DNA of 64,000 nt. It comes from Candidatus Magnetobacterium casense. GTDB taxonomy: Bacteria; Nitrospirota; Thermodesulfovibrionia; Thermodesulfovibrionales; Magnetobacteriaceae. Position numbers and translations under genes: made by a program. The stretch's first letter is position 1, and each line of letters opens with the position of its first letter. The DNA lies in assembly GCF_000714715.1 (NCBI RefSeq), contig NZ_JMFO01000005.1:62001-126000 (forward strand). Direction: 5' to 3'. The notes beneath the pieces were generated by a model that was given only the letters and a program-made list of their open reading frames with translations, had not been told where the DNA came from and did not search any database. Of this stretch, positions 7,611 to 17,386 are shown in pieces.

Positions 7611-10600
7611 ATGATAAAACGACAAAAGGGAAGTATGCCGAAAATAAAAATACTGCTCATCCTCGATGATGCACAAGAACAACTGGCCATCATGCAGTCT
7701 TGCAAGGGTAAAGGACTCACCTGTAGCTATACGGCGGCAGGGTCTGTCGCTGATGCGAGGGTCAAACTGGCCAGAGACAGGCATGACGTAGTGATACTTG
7801 ACAACAATCTGAGGGGTTCCGATGCGCTTGCGCTGCGTGATTACCTGGGCGATACCCCCGTGATACTGATAACGGACGACGCTGAAACGGCAAGCATGGC
7901 ACTCAAGGCAGACTTTGAATGTCTTGCCAGAGACCCTCAGCGTTATTATCTGAATGTTCTGCCGACACTGATAAACCACGCCGTGCGCTCTAACCAGGCA
8001 ATTTCAGAGGCCAGGGTGCAGCAGGCACAACTGCTCAATGCACAACTGTACCAGAAAGAAATCATCAACAGCTCCCTGGATATGATCATAGCCGTTGACA
8101 CAAACCACAGGATCGTGGAGTTCAACAGGGCAGCGGAGGCCACCTTCGGGTATAAGGCAGACGAGGTCATCGGCAAAGACATAAATATGCTCTACTGTGA
8201 TGATACGGAGTTGTTCAGCACACATAAGTTACTGTCAGAGACAGGGGTCTTTATGGGAGTTGTCCACAACCGCCGCAAGGACAACGATATCTTCCCGGCA
8301 TTTATTTCGGCCTCAGTGATGCGCAATATCAATGGCGATATAGTTGGCTTCATGGGCATATCGCGCGACATATCGGAACAACGCAGGGGCGAGGATGCCC
8401 TGTGGAGCTCCGAACACCGCTACAGAAACCTCGTTGAAAACATGCACGAATTTGTCGTGGAAATAGACCCTGATGGCGTTTTACTCTTCGTCAACAAGTC
8501 CTTTGCCAGAAGCATGGGGTATCGTATCGACAGCATAACAGGGGTCAACTACGCATCCCTCATCCACTCCGATGATGTAGAGAACTTCATGGCAAAGTGC
8601 CCCTTGAACAGAGCAAGGATTGCCCACCTGCGCAACTGCGAATACCGATTAAAAATGGCCGATGGCAGTTTCATCAACGTTATAACAAACGGAGACCCTG
8701 TCTTTGATTATGAAGGCAATCTGACGTCTTTCCTGCTGGTGTCCTTTGATATGACCGTCAGAAAAAAGGCCGAAAACGAACTGAACAAGGCCAAGGAAAA
8801 GGCCATTGCCGCCAACAAGGCCAAGAGCGAATTCCTCGCCAACATCAGTCACGAACTGCGAACCCCCATGAACGGCATCATTGGCATGACCGAACTCACA
8901 CTCGATACCCACCTGACCGCAGACCAGAAAAAGTACCTTGAGATGGTCAGAGACTCGGCCAATTCCCTGATGACGCTCTTAAACAGCATCCTGGACTTTT
9001 CAAAAATAGAGGCCGGAAAACTCGAACTGGAAGATATCGACTTCAATGTCAGGGAGGTCCTCGAGTCTGCCATAGAGTCGGTCACGCCGCAGGCCGAGAA
9101 AAAGGACCTGGAACTCCTGTGTCACATTGCCCCGGACGTTGCCACCACGGTGCGGGGCGACCCGACGCGCATACGACAGATAATTGTAAATCTGGTGGGC
9201 AATGGTATAAAGTTTACAGAGCGTGGTGCGGTAGTCCTGTACCTGCGCAGGGGACAGACAGATGGAGAACCGGGAAAGGTTATCTTGGACTTTGCTGTCC
9301 GTGATACGGGTATTGGCATCCCCGCAGATAAGATCGATACCATTTTTGACAGCTTCACGCAGGTCGATGGCTCCGTAACCAGAAAATATGGCGGCACCGG
9401 CCTGGGACTAACCATATCCAGGCAGTTGGTGCAACTGATGAATGGCAGCATCTCTGTAGAAAGCGAAAAGGACAAGGGCACTACCTTTCGCTTCACCGTT
9501 GAGGTCAAGGGTACCGATAAGGTCATTGACAGGGATGCCTCCAAACATTGGTCAGCCTTGGCGGGAAAACGCGTACTTGTGGTGGACTCACACAAACTCA
9601 GCCGTCGTATCATCACGGATATGCTCTATGACTACAACATGATAGTGACGCAGGCCGATTCCCCACAGGCGGCCATAGAGCAACTCAGCAACGCATGTTT
9701 TAACGGCAAGCCTTTTGCCGTTACCCTGATAGACTCGAACCTGTCTGTCGGTAACGCCTTTGAGCTGGCAAACCAGATCAAAAACGACACCGTCTTTGGC
9801 GAAACGGAGATTATAATGTTGGTGCGTGCAAGTGAAACACGCTTAACCTATCGCTACAAGGGTTCAACCATCTGGGGGGTGGTACACAAACCCGTCAAAC
9901 GCTCCACGCTGATAGACTCCATATACCTTGCCACGGGTGGTTTCCTCAGCGAAACCTCCCTGATGCAGACACACATTACACACAAAAAAATCCACAAAAA
10001 ACTCTCCGTCTTACTCGCAGAGGACAACTACATAAACAGGGAACTGGCCACCAAGGTAATAGAAAACCTGGGACACGAGGTCGTCTCCGTAACCACCGGC
10101 AAGGAGGCCATCGAGGCCCTGAGCAAAAGACACTACGATATCCTGTTTATGGATATCCAGATGCCCGAAATGGACGGCTTTGAGGCCACCAGGGCTATCA
10201 GGCAGGCAGAGGGCAAACACTTTGACCCGCAGATACCGATAATTGCCATGACGGCTCATGCCATGAAGGGCGACAAGGAGCGCTGTCTCGATGCCGGTAT
10301 GAACGGCTATATCTCAAAGCCCATCTCCATTGCCTCGCTCATAGAGACGATTGAACAACATGCACCATCGGCAGGTCCGTCGGGGATTACACCACCACAG
10401 AGACAGCCCGATACCATTGCGCATCCCCCGTCATCGGATGAAACAGCAGACCGTGACAAGGTCTTTGATCGCGAGGATGTCTTTAACAGGCTAAATGGCG
10501 ACGAGGAACTTATGCAAAAGATATTTGAGGTCTTTATGCTTGATGCCCCACGCCAGATGGAGATACTCAAACAGGCCCTCGATGACAACAATGCCACAGT

Positions 10601-10787
10601 CGTAGAGAGACAGGCGCACAGCATCAAGGGAATGGCTGCCAACGTTGGTGGCATACTGACAAAGAACGAGGCCATGCGCATGGAAATAGCCGCCAGAAAA
10701 TTAAACCTCTCAAAGGCAATGCTACGCTTTGAGTCACTCCAGAGGGAGATGAACAGGCTCATAGAGGCCATTGAAAAAACCGGCTAA
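7611..10787 (+). CDS. Hybrid sensor histidine kinase (REC-PAS-PAS-HisKA-HATPase-REC-REC-Hpt)
   Basis: A 1058-residue soluble phosphorelay protein. In order: an N-terminal REC (Asp64 in VILDNN); two PAS domains with PAC segments (about 145-395); HisKA with His414 in ISHELRTPMNG; HATPase with NGIKF, DTGIGIP and GGTGLGL; a degenerate REC (LIDSN); a full REC with LFMDIQMPEMDG (about 795-915); and an Hpt domain with AHSIKGMAANVGG. There are no membrane segments, so it senses a cytoplasmic cue through PAS. Met9 at 7635 is an alternative start; neither start has a well-spaced ribosome site. The next gene is a single-domain receiver, the probable phosphate acceptor. Confidence 0.93.
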   Translation: MIKRQKGSMPKIKILLILDDAQEQLAIMQSCKGKGLTCSYTAAGSVADARVKLARDRHDVVILDNNLRGSDALALRDYLGDTPVILITDDAETASMALKADFECLARDPQRYYLNVLPTLINHAVRSNQAISEARVQQAQLLNAQLYQKEIINSSLDMIIAVDTNHRIVEFNRAAEATFGYKADEVIGKDINMLYCDDTELFSTHKLLSETGVFMGVVHNRRKDNDIFPAFISASVMRNINGDIVGFMGISRDISEQRRGEDALWSSEHRYRNLVENMHEFVVEIDPDGVLLFVNKSFARSMGYRIDSITGVNYASLIHSDDVENFMAKCPLNRARIAHLRNCEYRLKMADGSFINVITNGDPVFDYEGNLTSFLLVSFDMTVRKKAENELNKAKEKAIAANKAKSEFLANISHELRTPMNGIIGMTELTLDTHLTADQKKYLEMVRDSANSLMTLLNSILDFSKIEAGKLELEDIDFNVREVLESAIESVTPQAEKKDLELLCHIAPDVATTVRGDPTRIRQIIVNLVGNGIKFTERGAVVLYLRRGQTDGEPGKVILDFAVRDTGIGIPADKIDTIFDSFTQVDGSVTRKYGGTGLGLTISRQLVQLMNGSISVESEKDKGTTFRFTVEVKGTDKVIDRDASKHWSALAGKRVLVVDSHKLSRRIITDMLYDYNMIVTQADSPQAAIEQLSNACFNGKPFAVTLIDSNLSVGNAFELANQIKNDTVFGETEIIMLVRASETRLTYRYKGSTIWGVVHKPVKRSTLIDSIYLATGGFLSETSLMQTHITHKKIHKKLSVLLAEDNYINRELATKVIENLGHEVVSVTTGKEAIEALSKRHYDILFMDIQMPEMDGFEATRAIRQAEGKHFDPQIPIIAMTAHAMKGDKERCLDAGMNGYISKPISIASLIETIEQHAPSAGPSGITPPQRQPDTIAHPPSSDETADRDKVFDREDVFNRLNGDEELMQKIFEVFMLDAPRQMEILKQALDDNNATVVERQAHSIKGMAANVGGILTKNEAMRMEIAARKLNLSKAMLRFESLQREMNRLIEAIEKTG

Positions 10788-10823
10788 CAACACTATTATA
10801 TATATAAAAAACAGGAGGAAGCA

Positions 10824-11222
10824 ATGAGAATATTGATAGCAGAGGATGATTTCACATCACGCACGCTGTTGCAGCACTTCCTGTCTCCATATGGGGACTG
10901 TGACGTAACGGTCAATGGCAATGAGGCGTTGGAGGCCTTTATGCTTGCCATAGACGAGGGGCAGCCATACAATCTTATTTGTCTGGATATCATGATGCCG
11001 GAGATGGATGGCATAAAGGTGTTAAAGGCCATTCGTGCCAAGGAAAGGGAGCTGGGCGTCACACCCCAGAAAGAGGCAAAGGTGTTTATGACAACCGCCC
11101 TTGACTCCCCCAAAAACGTCATAGAAGCCTACTATCGCGGCGGATGTACGGACTACCTCACAAAACCCATTGATACCAAAAAGCTCCTCGCCCGACTGAA
11201 GGAAAATAAGCTGATAGATTAA
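10824..11222 (+). CDS. Single-domain response regulator
   Basis: A 132-residue CheY-like receiver. The acidic pair is in IAEDD, the phosphoryl Asp55 is in CLDIMMPEMDG, the switch Thr is in MTTALDSP, and the Lys is in LTKPID. There is no output domain. A strong AGGAGG precedes the ATG, and the gene follows the hybrid kinase by 36 bases, so it is probably the kinase's diffusible partner. It meets the oppositely oriented DUF255 gene after 70 bases. That gap holds only a weak CCCCCT/AGGGGG inverted repeat. Confidence 0.92.
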   Translation: MRILIAEDDFTSRTLLQHFLSPYGDCDVTVNGNEALEAFMLAIDEGQPYNLICLDIMMPEMDGIKVLKAIRAKERELGVTPQKEAKVFMTTALDSPKNVIEAYYRGGCTDYLTKPIDTKKLLARLKENKLID

Positions 11223-11292
11223 GACGGATGATGTCCCCCTGTCAGGTAATCAAACACATATCACCGTGAGAGGGGGAAGGTGACAGAGGAGC

Positions 11293-13098
11293 TTACAACT
11301 CCAGAAAAAGGTCAACGCCGTTGAGGAACATCGTATAGGCAAGGGGGGCCTGTTGCACCTTGGCAGCAAATGCGCTGATCAACCGGTGTGCCTTTGACCT
11401 CGGCTCGTTGTCTGCCGTTAAGCGGCTCAACCTCACGAGATTGACAAGGGCAATGGAGTTGCCGGATGGGTATGCCCCGTCGTAGACGTCCTTGGGACGC
11501 ACGGGTAGCTCCGTGCTGCCTGATGGGGTCATATAGAATCCACCGCCGGATGTATCATGAAAATCCTCTATCATGACCTTGTTAAGCCTGCCTGCCTCAT
11601 GCAGATAATCGGCATTGAGGCTGCTTTCGTATAACTCCGTCAGTCCGTACACCAGGAAGGCATAGTCATCGAGCGTTGCATCTATGGAACTGTTACCGTC
11701 CTTGTAGCAATGCCTCAGACGGCCATCCGGTGCCGACATGGCAGTGAGTACAAAGTCGGCGGCGGTTTTGGCTGCCTCCAGATATAGCGGCTCATTCACG
11801 ACCCTTGCAGCCACTGCCAAGGCGCCAATCATAAGACCATTCCAGTCGGTCAGTATCTTTGTATCCTTAAATGGGGCAATGCGCTGACGCCTCTTTTTGA
11901 GCAGCTCCGTCACCACCGCATCAAAGACAGTGTTGACGCCTGACTCTGGCCGTGTATCTCTGAGATGGAGGATGTTTCGGCCATCAGTGGTCTTGGTCAG
12001 TTCGTTGTGGAAGTTGCCCTCTCTGCGCACATTAAAGGCGTCAATGGCAAGTTCAGCCGTGCCGGTCTCACCCAGGGCCTCCGTGATTTCGTCGTAGCGC
12101 CAGAGATAGAACAGCCCCTCAACACCATTGCTATCGGCATCCTCGGAGCAGTAAAACCCACCTCGTGCATCCCGCATATCCCTCAACACGTATGTCAGCA
12201 CCTCTCTGAGGGTGGTTTCGTACACCCGTTTGCCGGTGAGCTGAAAGGCCTCGGCATAGGCAATGGTCAGCATTGCCTGGTCATACAGCATCTTCTCAAA
12301 GTGAGGCACCAGCCACTGCGCATCCGTGCTGTAGCGATGAAAGCCAAATCCGAGCTGATCAAATATGCCACCCTGTCTCAGTTTGCTCAGGGTCGTTTCA
12401 ACCATCTCCAGGGCATTTGAGTCGTTGGTGCGCCTGAAGTACCGCATCAGAAACATGAGGTTGTGGGCGGCGGGGAATTTGGGGGCTGTGCCAAATCCGC
12501 CATTTTCAGGGTCATAATTACCCGATAGTTGTTGGTATGTCTTATCGGATAGCGATGTATCGGGTGCGTAATCGGGGTTGATGTTGTTGGTGGTCAGTGA
12601 TGCCTTCATGGCGTCTATGGCCTTGTTGGCCATGGCGTGCAGGTCTGCTTTCCTGGTCTGCCAGAGGTCACTGATCCTGGCGGCAATCTCAATCAACCCC
12701 AGGTAGCCATTACGAGTACTCCGGGGGATGTATGTTCCGGTAAAGAAGGGTTTCTTGTCGGGGGTCATTATAACAGTCAGCGGCCATCCTGCCGTGCCGG
12801 TCATGATCTGGCAGGCGTTGATGTATACGCTGTCAACGTCCGGACGCTCCTCCCTGTCAACCTTGACGCAGATGAAGGCGTCGTTGAGGATGGCCGCAAC
12901 GTTGTTGTCTTCAAAGCTCTCATGCGCCATGACGTGACACCAATGGCACGTTGAGTAGCCGATGGAGACAAACACGGGTTTGTCCTGCGTCTGTGCCGCC
13001 GTAAATGCCTCAGCGCCCCACGGGTACCAATCAACAGGATTGTCTGCGTGTTGCAACAAGTACGGACTCTTTTCACTCTTTAATCGATTATGGCTCAT
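11293..13098 (-). CDS. DUF255 thioredoxin-fold protein (YyaL/SPATA20 family)
   Basis: A 601-residue protein. It starts with the family signature [18 protein letters not shown] and the redox motif [16 protein letters not shown] (CxxC). An (alpha/alpha)6 barrel similar to glycosyl-hydrolase and epimerase folds follows, from about residue 180 on. It is somewhat shorter than the usual ~680 residues. The cellular role is not established. Its ATG lies 11 bases inside the end of the oligosaccharyltransferase gene, so the two are co-transcribed and probably coupled. Confidence 0.88.
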   Translation of the reverse strand: MSHNRLKSEKSPYLLQHADNPVDWYPWGAEAFTAAQTQDKPVFVSIGYSTCHWCHVMAHESFEDNNVAAILNDAFICVKVDREERPDVDSVYINACQIMTGTAGWPLTVIMTPDKKPFFTGTYIPRSTRNGYLGLIEIAARISDLWQTRKADLHAMANKAIDAMKASLTTNNINPDYAPDTSLSDKTYQQLSGNYDPENGGFGTAPKFPAAHNLMFLMRYFRRTNDSNALEMVETTLSKLRQGGIFDQLGFGFHRYSTDAQWLVPHFEKMLYDQAMLTIAYAEAFQLTGKRVYETTLREVLTYVLRDMRDARGGFYCSEDADSNGVEGLFYLWRYDEITEALGETGTAELAIDAFNVRREGNFHNELTKTTDGRNILHLRDTRPESGVNTVFDAVVTELLKKRRQRIAPFKDTKILTDWNGLMIGALAVAARVVNEPLYLEAAKTAADFVLTAMSAPDGRLRHCYKDGNSSIDATLDDYAFLVYGLTELYESSLNADYLHEAGRLNKVMIEDFHDTSGGGFYMTPSGSTELPVRPKDVYDGAYPSGNSIALVNLVRLSRLTADNEPRSKAHRLISAFAAKVQQAPLAYTMFLNGVDLFLEL

Positions 13099-15331
13099 TG
13101 TTAGGGGCCTCCGTTCTCTCTTTCTCCTTCCCGTCTTCTCTTACCCTGAAGAGCCTCATGACGGGGAAGTCGTTGTATACCTCTTCGTATAACCCTCTGT
13201 CGTAGTTGCCCAGGACGTACATCTGATTGAAATTTGAGGCATAGACCTCTTCGTTGAGCAGATAGAGCGCAAAGACATCCCGCCCTCGCACGAACAACTC
13301 AAGATACAGGCCGTCACTGCGGGGATAATCAACCTGCTTGATGACCGCACCATCACGGACGTAGACGGCCTTTTTTATGGGATAGGCGTTGTTGACAATC
13401 CCCCTGACCATGTCCACCTGATACTTGTTGCAACCATAGACGCTGTTTACAAACGTGTTGCACTGCAAGTACACAAGGACAAGCTCACTCCTGGCAGAAT
13501 GACGCACCGGATCAACCCCGCGGATAGAGTATATCCACGAAAACTTGAGGATCATATCCCGCGTAAACAACAGATACAACCTGTCGTTTCTAACGTTGTC
13601 CAGGACGGAATTAACGGTGCGACCATCCAGGATGGCCTCAGGGGTCACAGAGGAACCATGACCGTTTAACAGGCCTATGACGTTGTACAGCTCGACCTGA
13701 CTTTTGGACGTAAGCCCATGAGCGATCAGATAGGTCTTGTTGCCTCTCTGTGCACCGCCGTCTATAAAGGTGGCAAATCCGCCAATGTCCTCTATGGCAT
13801 AGCCGTTGTCCCACCACGACAGGACAGCCGAGTTCAACGGCAGACGGCTTTTCAAATACAACAGGTCTGTATACGTCTGTGGAGTTACCGATGGCGCGGG
13901 GACGTAATCATAGCCGGTCTGCCCCAGGACGACCAGGCAAAACACAACGACCAGGGCATATGGCAGCAGCTCCTTAAGACGTGGTCGCCTGACGTGCAAC
14001 TTTCCAAGGACAAAGCCCGCACCGGCCGTCAAGGCATACCCATATCCAATCCCCACCAGCGGGGCAAGGTACATCACAAACCTGTTGGAACCCAACAGCG
14101 ACATCAGTCCAACAAAGGCGATTGGCGTCAACGGTATTGCCTTTTTCACGTGCAGGATGGCAAAGAGGATGAACAACACAATACCCGCAGCACTCAACCA
14201 CTGATTGCCCAGGATGTAGGATAGGATGTCCTTGAGCGGCTCCCGTATGACCTCCCGTATTGCCACGGATGCCACGCCCACGCTGAATCTGGTGGGTTGC
14301 TCCAGGGAAGGCTGATCGCTGGAGAGGTTTCGCAGGATGTAGTTTGACACAAATATCTTTGCGTTAGAGATTATACCCGACATGGCAGCCCTGTCTACCC
14401 TGCTGAACTGATATAGCAACGCCGCAACGATGATAACAACAAGCGCCCACTGTATCCACCTGCCCTTGACCATATCGGTGGAGAAGGCAAAGACCATACC
14501 CCCGGCAACCACAAACACAGCTATCAGATACGCAACAGGCAACCTGTCCCCAAAGACCCCCGACACCGAAAGCAACAGGAAGACTATCGTGCCAATCAGG
14601 ATGTCCTTTGCGGGCGTCCTGTTGACAGCCAGGGACAGGACGAGCGTTAGCAGGTAGGCAACAAAAAAGTGCCACGACGTATACCAGTGTGAAAACACAA
14701 ACATCGTCAACCCGGCAAGTGCGCAATGGATATAAGTGTATCTCTTGTGTGCGGCCTCAGAGGCAAGGAGTATGAACAGCGACGTCAGAAACGGGAAGAA
14801 CAGGTTCAGTGCGTCCGTGTCCACCCAACCCACGGAGCTTCTGGCAAAGTACACGCCGCTCAATGACCCGATCACAGAGCCAACAATGCCTGCCGCCGGG
14901 TATCCACACCTGAAGAAGTAGACCAGCAACGGTATCAGAAACAATCCCGCCAGGAGCATGATCAGATACACGCCGGTTACATAGAGGTTGTCGTCGAAGA
15001 ACACGGAGAGTTTGGCAATCATGATGCACAGCAGGGGCAGACGTGCGGGATTTGGTATGCCATCGGGGTAATTTCTGAGGCGATCGGCAGGGTCCGGGGA
15101 GTAAGCGCCGGTCTTGTAATCCCTGGCCAGCCTGAGCCAGTAGAAGGCGTCGAGGGTGGTCATAATGGGCGTGTTGTCGTTGACAAAGTAGTTGGCGGGT
15201 GCCTTTTTCCACTGTGCGTACTGATGCACCCTCACCGCCGTAACTGCGGTCATGCACAGGACAATCGCCACAATAAGCCCAACGTTAATCCTCTTGAAGA
15301 ACGTCTTTGATAAGCCTATTTCAATATCCAT
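13088..15331 (-). CDS. STT3/PglB-family oligosaccharyltransferase
   Basis: A 747-residue GT-C enzyme that would transfer a lipid-linked oligosaccharide to Asn of secreted proteins. About 12 membrane helices fill residues 18-470, and a soluble C-terminal domain follows. The first loop has [14 protein letters not shown], where the Asp is the metal/acceptor ligand. The second acidic motif is GWVDTDALN. The acceptor-binding block reads SWWDNGYAI near residue 505, in place of the usual WWDYG. Downstream DUF255 overlaps. A flippase, a GT and RfbA elsewhere in the window could supply the glycan. This is a bacterial N-glycosylation enzyme with good certainty; its sequon is unknown. Confidence 0.9.
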   Translation of the reverse strand: MDIEIGLSKTFFKRINVGLIVAIVLCMTAVTAVRVHQYAQWKKAPANYFVNDNTPIMTTLDAFYWLRLARDYKTGAYSPDPADRLRNYPDGIPNPARLPLLCIMIAKLSVFFDDNLYVTGVYLIMLLAGLFLIPLLVYFFRCGYPAAGIVGSVIGSLSGVYFARSSVGWVDTDALNLFFPFLTSLFILLASEAAHKRYTYIHCALAGLTMFVFSHWYTSWHFFVAYLLTLVLSLAVNRTPAKDILIGTIVFLLLSVSGVFGDRLPVAYLIAVFVVAGGMVFAFSTDMVKGRWIQWALVVIIVAALLYQFSRVDRAAMSGIISNAKIFVSNYILRNLSSDQPSLEQPTRFSVGVASVAIREVIREPLKDILSYILGNQWLSAAGIVLFILFAILHVKKAIPLTPIAFVGLMSLLGSNRFVMYLAPLVGIGYGYALTAGAGFVLGKLHVRRPRLKELLPYALVVVFCLVVLGQTGYDYVPAPSVTPQTYTDLLYLKSRLPLNSAVLSWWDNGYAIEDIGGFATFIDGGAQRGNKTYLIAHGLTSKSQVELYNVIGLLNGHGSSVTPEAILDGRTVNSVLDNVRNDRLYLLFTRDMILKFSWIYSIRGVDPVRHSARSELVLVYLQCNTFVNSVYGCNKYQVDMVRGIVNNAYPIKKAVYVRDGAVIKQVDYPRSDGLYLELFVRGRDVFALYLLNEEVYASNFNQMYVLGNYDRGLYEEVYNDFPVMRLFRVREDGKEKERTEAPNNEP

Positions 15332-15434
15332 AAAGAGATTCTTTCACTGTCAGGTTATTGTATCACTTCTGTCTCGTCAAAGTCTAACGGGTAGCGCCCC
15401 AAGGCAGGGCAATCACATTTGACCGGAAGTATAA

Positions 15435-15494
15435 AGAAAGTAAGGAGGGTGGCTCTGCTTCTTCGCTTGACCCCATTTTACCATGCTTCTTTAA
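15435..15494 (-). repeat. Short copy of the GGGGTCAAG dispersed repeat
   Basis: Read on the minus strand it runs from a TIR-like AGCATGGTAAAATGG into GGGTCAAGCGAAGAAGC and ends with GAGCCACCCTCC and CTTTC. It is a shortened version of the copies near 24588, 48501 and 55844. Confidence 0.6.
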
Positions 15495-15496
15495 TT

Positions 15497-15596
15497 TGAC
15501 AATGTCATATTCCAATTTATGCAATTAAAGATGTCTGAACCACGCCTGCGACCGTAGGAAGCAAAGTAGTCAATCTTGGTTCAGACAACATTGTCA
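15497..15596. repeat. Nested inverted repeats beside the CRISPR array
   Basis: An outer pair TGACAATG (15497-15504) / CATTGTCA (15589-15596) encloses a perfect 11-base inner pair TGTCTGAACCA (15532-15542) / TGGTTCAGACA (15577-15587). They could fold as a long hairpin or be the ends of a tiny mobile element. It lies just beyond the leader-distal end of the array and has no coding capacity. Confidence 0.6.
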
Positions 15597-15608
15597 CAGT
15601 AGGTATAA

Positions 15609-15845
15609 GTCGTAATCCCTTCTAAATGAGGTCTTAATTCTTCACAGAATGAGCAAACGTCCGTCAAGTTCAGCGTCGTAATCCCTTCTAAATGAGGTCT
15701 TAATTCTTTTTCTTAACATGATAGCACACGATCTCACAGAGTCGTAATCCCTTCTAAATGAGGTCTTAATTCTTTTAGAAATAAGCATTGTTTAGGTTGT
15801 GATTATGAGGTCGTAATCCCTTCTAAATGAGGTCTTAATTCTTTT
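15609..15845 (-). CRISPR. CRISPR array, four 36-bp repeats, three spacers
   Basis: Repeats lie at 15609-15644, 15675-15710, 15741-15776 and 15810-15845. They read GTCGTAATCCC at the left and TTAATTCTTTT at the right on the plus strand. The spacers are 30, 30 and 33 bases. The leftmost repeat ends CA instead of TT, the usual decay of the leader-distal repeat, so transcription runs leftward on the minus strand, away from the cas genes. In that sense the repeat ends GGGATTACGAC, giving an eight-base crRNA handle ATTACGAC comparable to the ATTGAAAC type of type III systems. Cas6 encoded next door would cut it. The array is very short. Confidence 0.97.
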
Positions 15846-15983
15846 ACTCTCCATGAATTTATTTAACAATAGCAATGACTTAGAGACAGGGTTGCACAAT
15901 TTTATCCCTTCTCTATAAGTTACTGTTAAGTTTGTTCTGTAGACTATCATCATTTTCAAAGAATAAAGCTAAGATAACATTTT
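15846..15983 (-). promoter_or_regulatory. Probable CRISPR leader
   Basis: An A/T-rich stretch of 138 bases between the first (intact) repeat and the cas6 stop, on the side expected for a leader by array polarity. A stray ATCCCTTCT at 15904-15912 resembles part of the repeat but is out of register. Confidence 0.5.
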
Positions 15984-16928
15984 TTATAGTTGGTTTGCAA
16001 TAGTGTATTTTCCAAGGCCAAAACTTGTACCCTTTCCTACATGCAGTACCTCACCTGCCTTAACTATTGAGTAGAAAGGCTCTATGTCCCCTCTGTATAT
16101 TATAGTGCCTGTGAGGCCACCCATCTTCATATGCGTTTTCTGTCTGCTTGAGTACCGCTGCCAATCCCACCACTCTAACTTATCTTCCAGAATTGAAACA
16201 TATGCCGCATTGTCTATTATATTCTTGTGATTCCACAATAATTCCGACTCTTTACAGTGAAAGTAATGAAGGAGATATATCCTGCGCATTAAGGCCCTTA
16301 GCAATATGTTAAACTCCAGCTTGACCACCATATCTCTGTTAAATAGAATCCTGACAGGAGTTATAAGTCTCAATTTAAGCTCCCTATGAGAGGACTTATC
16401 GAACTCGAAGGTCTCAGAGATATGTAATTCCTCCGGCAGGCCAGGAATTATCTGACCATCATCAATATTGTAAACTGTCCTTTTATCATCACTTACATTG
16501 ATTAATCTGTACTTGCCTCTGCCCATGCCAAGACCAATTTTGCCAAGCTCAATAAATGCCAAGATGAAGTATGGCAGGTATTGCCCTGCGTTGCCTATCA
16601 ATATCAGGTTAAAAGTTAGTCGTTGAGATTGATTAAATACCCTCCCGGATTCATCGGGTGGCTCTATTATAAATGGATGAGGGATTTGTTCGTACTTGTT
16701 CATATTCATAACATTTGTATCTTCCATGGGAGAGGTCTCAAATATGTAAGAATAGATACAACTTGCCTTTAGGACACACCCTGTACATTGCTGTCTTTTA
16801 AGGGCACATACAATACGCTTGAGTGCATTGCCAAACCCCCCGCGCATTGTAGAACCCTTATACGGTGGCAACGACAGGGTATCTAATGCCTCTATTGTTA
16901 AACTATATCTACGGTATTGAATCGTCAT
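15984..16928 (-). CDS. cas6: CRISPR pre-crRNA endoribonuclease Cas6
   Basis: A 314-residue RAMP protein that cuts the array transcript within repeats. The C-terminal glycine-rich loop reads VGKGTSFGLGKYTI, which is diagnostic, and the N-terminal ferredoxin fold includes STMRGGFGNALKR. Four Cys (QQCTGC, KASC) at residues 47-57 suggest a small metal site seen in the longer Cas6 group. Its ATG overlaps the cas2 stop (ATGA), and it is the last gene of the operon, next to the array. The length is normal to slightly long. Confidence 0.93.
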   Translation of the reverse strand: MTIQYRRYSLTIEALDTLSLPPYKGSTMRGGFGNALKRIVCALKRQQCTGCVLKASCIYSYIFETSPMEDTNVMNMNKYEQIPHPFIIEPPDESGRVFNQSQRLTFNLILIGNAGQYLPYFILAFIELGKIGLGMGRGKYRLINVSDDKRTVYNIDDGQIIPGLPEELHISETFEFDKSSHRELKLRLITPVRILFNRDMVVKLEFNILLRALMRRIYLLHYFHCKESELLWNHKNIIDNAAYVSILEDKLEWWDWQRYSSRQKTHMKMGGLTGTIIYRGDIEPFYSIVKAGEVLHVGKGTSFGLGKYTIANQL

Positions 16929-17203
16929 TCCAAAAAGATTTCCACACCCTCAGGTATCCTGTCCCCACAACCCATGACTATGGGTCTTGAGTCAGACGGT
17001 AACGGGTATATCCTTATATCGTCCTCAGCAGGGTCTATAATACGACCAAGCTCCTCCTTTACCAGTGTCAATTCGTTCCATGTAAACCTGCAAAAAAATA
17101 CAGAATACTGCAAATGAAGCCCTCTGCCTCTTATATACCTGTATACCTTTGCAAGCCTGCGAGCATCCCTTATATCATAGCACAATAGATAGTTTGATTT
17201 CAT
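16925..17203 (-). CDS. cas2: CRISPR-associated protein Cas2
   Basis: A 92-residue Cas2 fold: the catalytic Asp in LLCYDIRDARR, GRGLHLQYSVFFCRF at the second strand, and IYPLPSDSRP at the end. Cas2 normally dimerises between two Cas1 dimers for spacer integration, yet no cas1 is present in this window. A GAGGGAG sequence precedes the ATG. It overlaps cas6 by four bases. Intact Cas2 without Cas1 suggests that Cas1 is supplied in trans or that adaptation has been lost. Confidence 0.93.
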   Translation of the reverse strand: MKSNYLLCYDIRDARRLAKVYRYIRGRGLHLQYSVFFCRFTWNELTLVKEELGRIIDPAEDDIRIYPLPSDSRPIVMGCGDRIPEGVEIFLE

Positions 17204-17251
17204 GCCCCCAACTCCCTCATTAAACTAAAGATGAACTATTGTTATACATGT

Positions 17252-17371
17252 TTATGCTCTCTTGCTTATCTGTCTGCAATCTGTGCTGTACCCCTTAAGG
17301 AGATAACGCACGTCATGCAAACGGTTATCTTCCGTAATATCATAGGCTATGAGATACAATGTCCTTGTCAT
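17252..17371 (-). pseudogene. Truncated second cas2 (39 codons)
   Basis: Between the CARF-HEPN gene and cas2, an ATG at 17371 opens MTRTLYLIAYDITEDNRL and continues VRYLLKGYSTDC to a stop after 39 residues. This matches the first half of a Cas2 (LIAYDI strand with its Asp, then RxLLKGY). The second half, including the xQxSVF strand, is absent. It differs clearly from the neighbouring intact cas2, so it is the scar of a different adaptation module, perhaps one that also held cas1. Confidence 0.72.
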
Positions 17372-17386
17372 AGACCACAGGTATCC

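Noticed and set aside
15898..15933. Fifth CRISPR repeat in the leader
   Set aside because: Only ATCCCTTCT matches and the spacing from the last true repeat is wrong.
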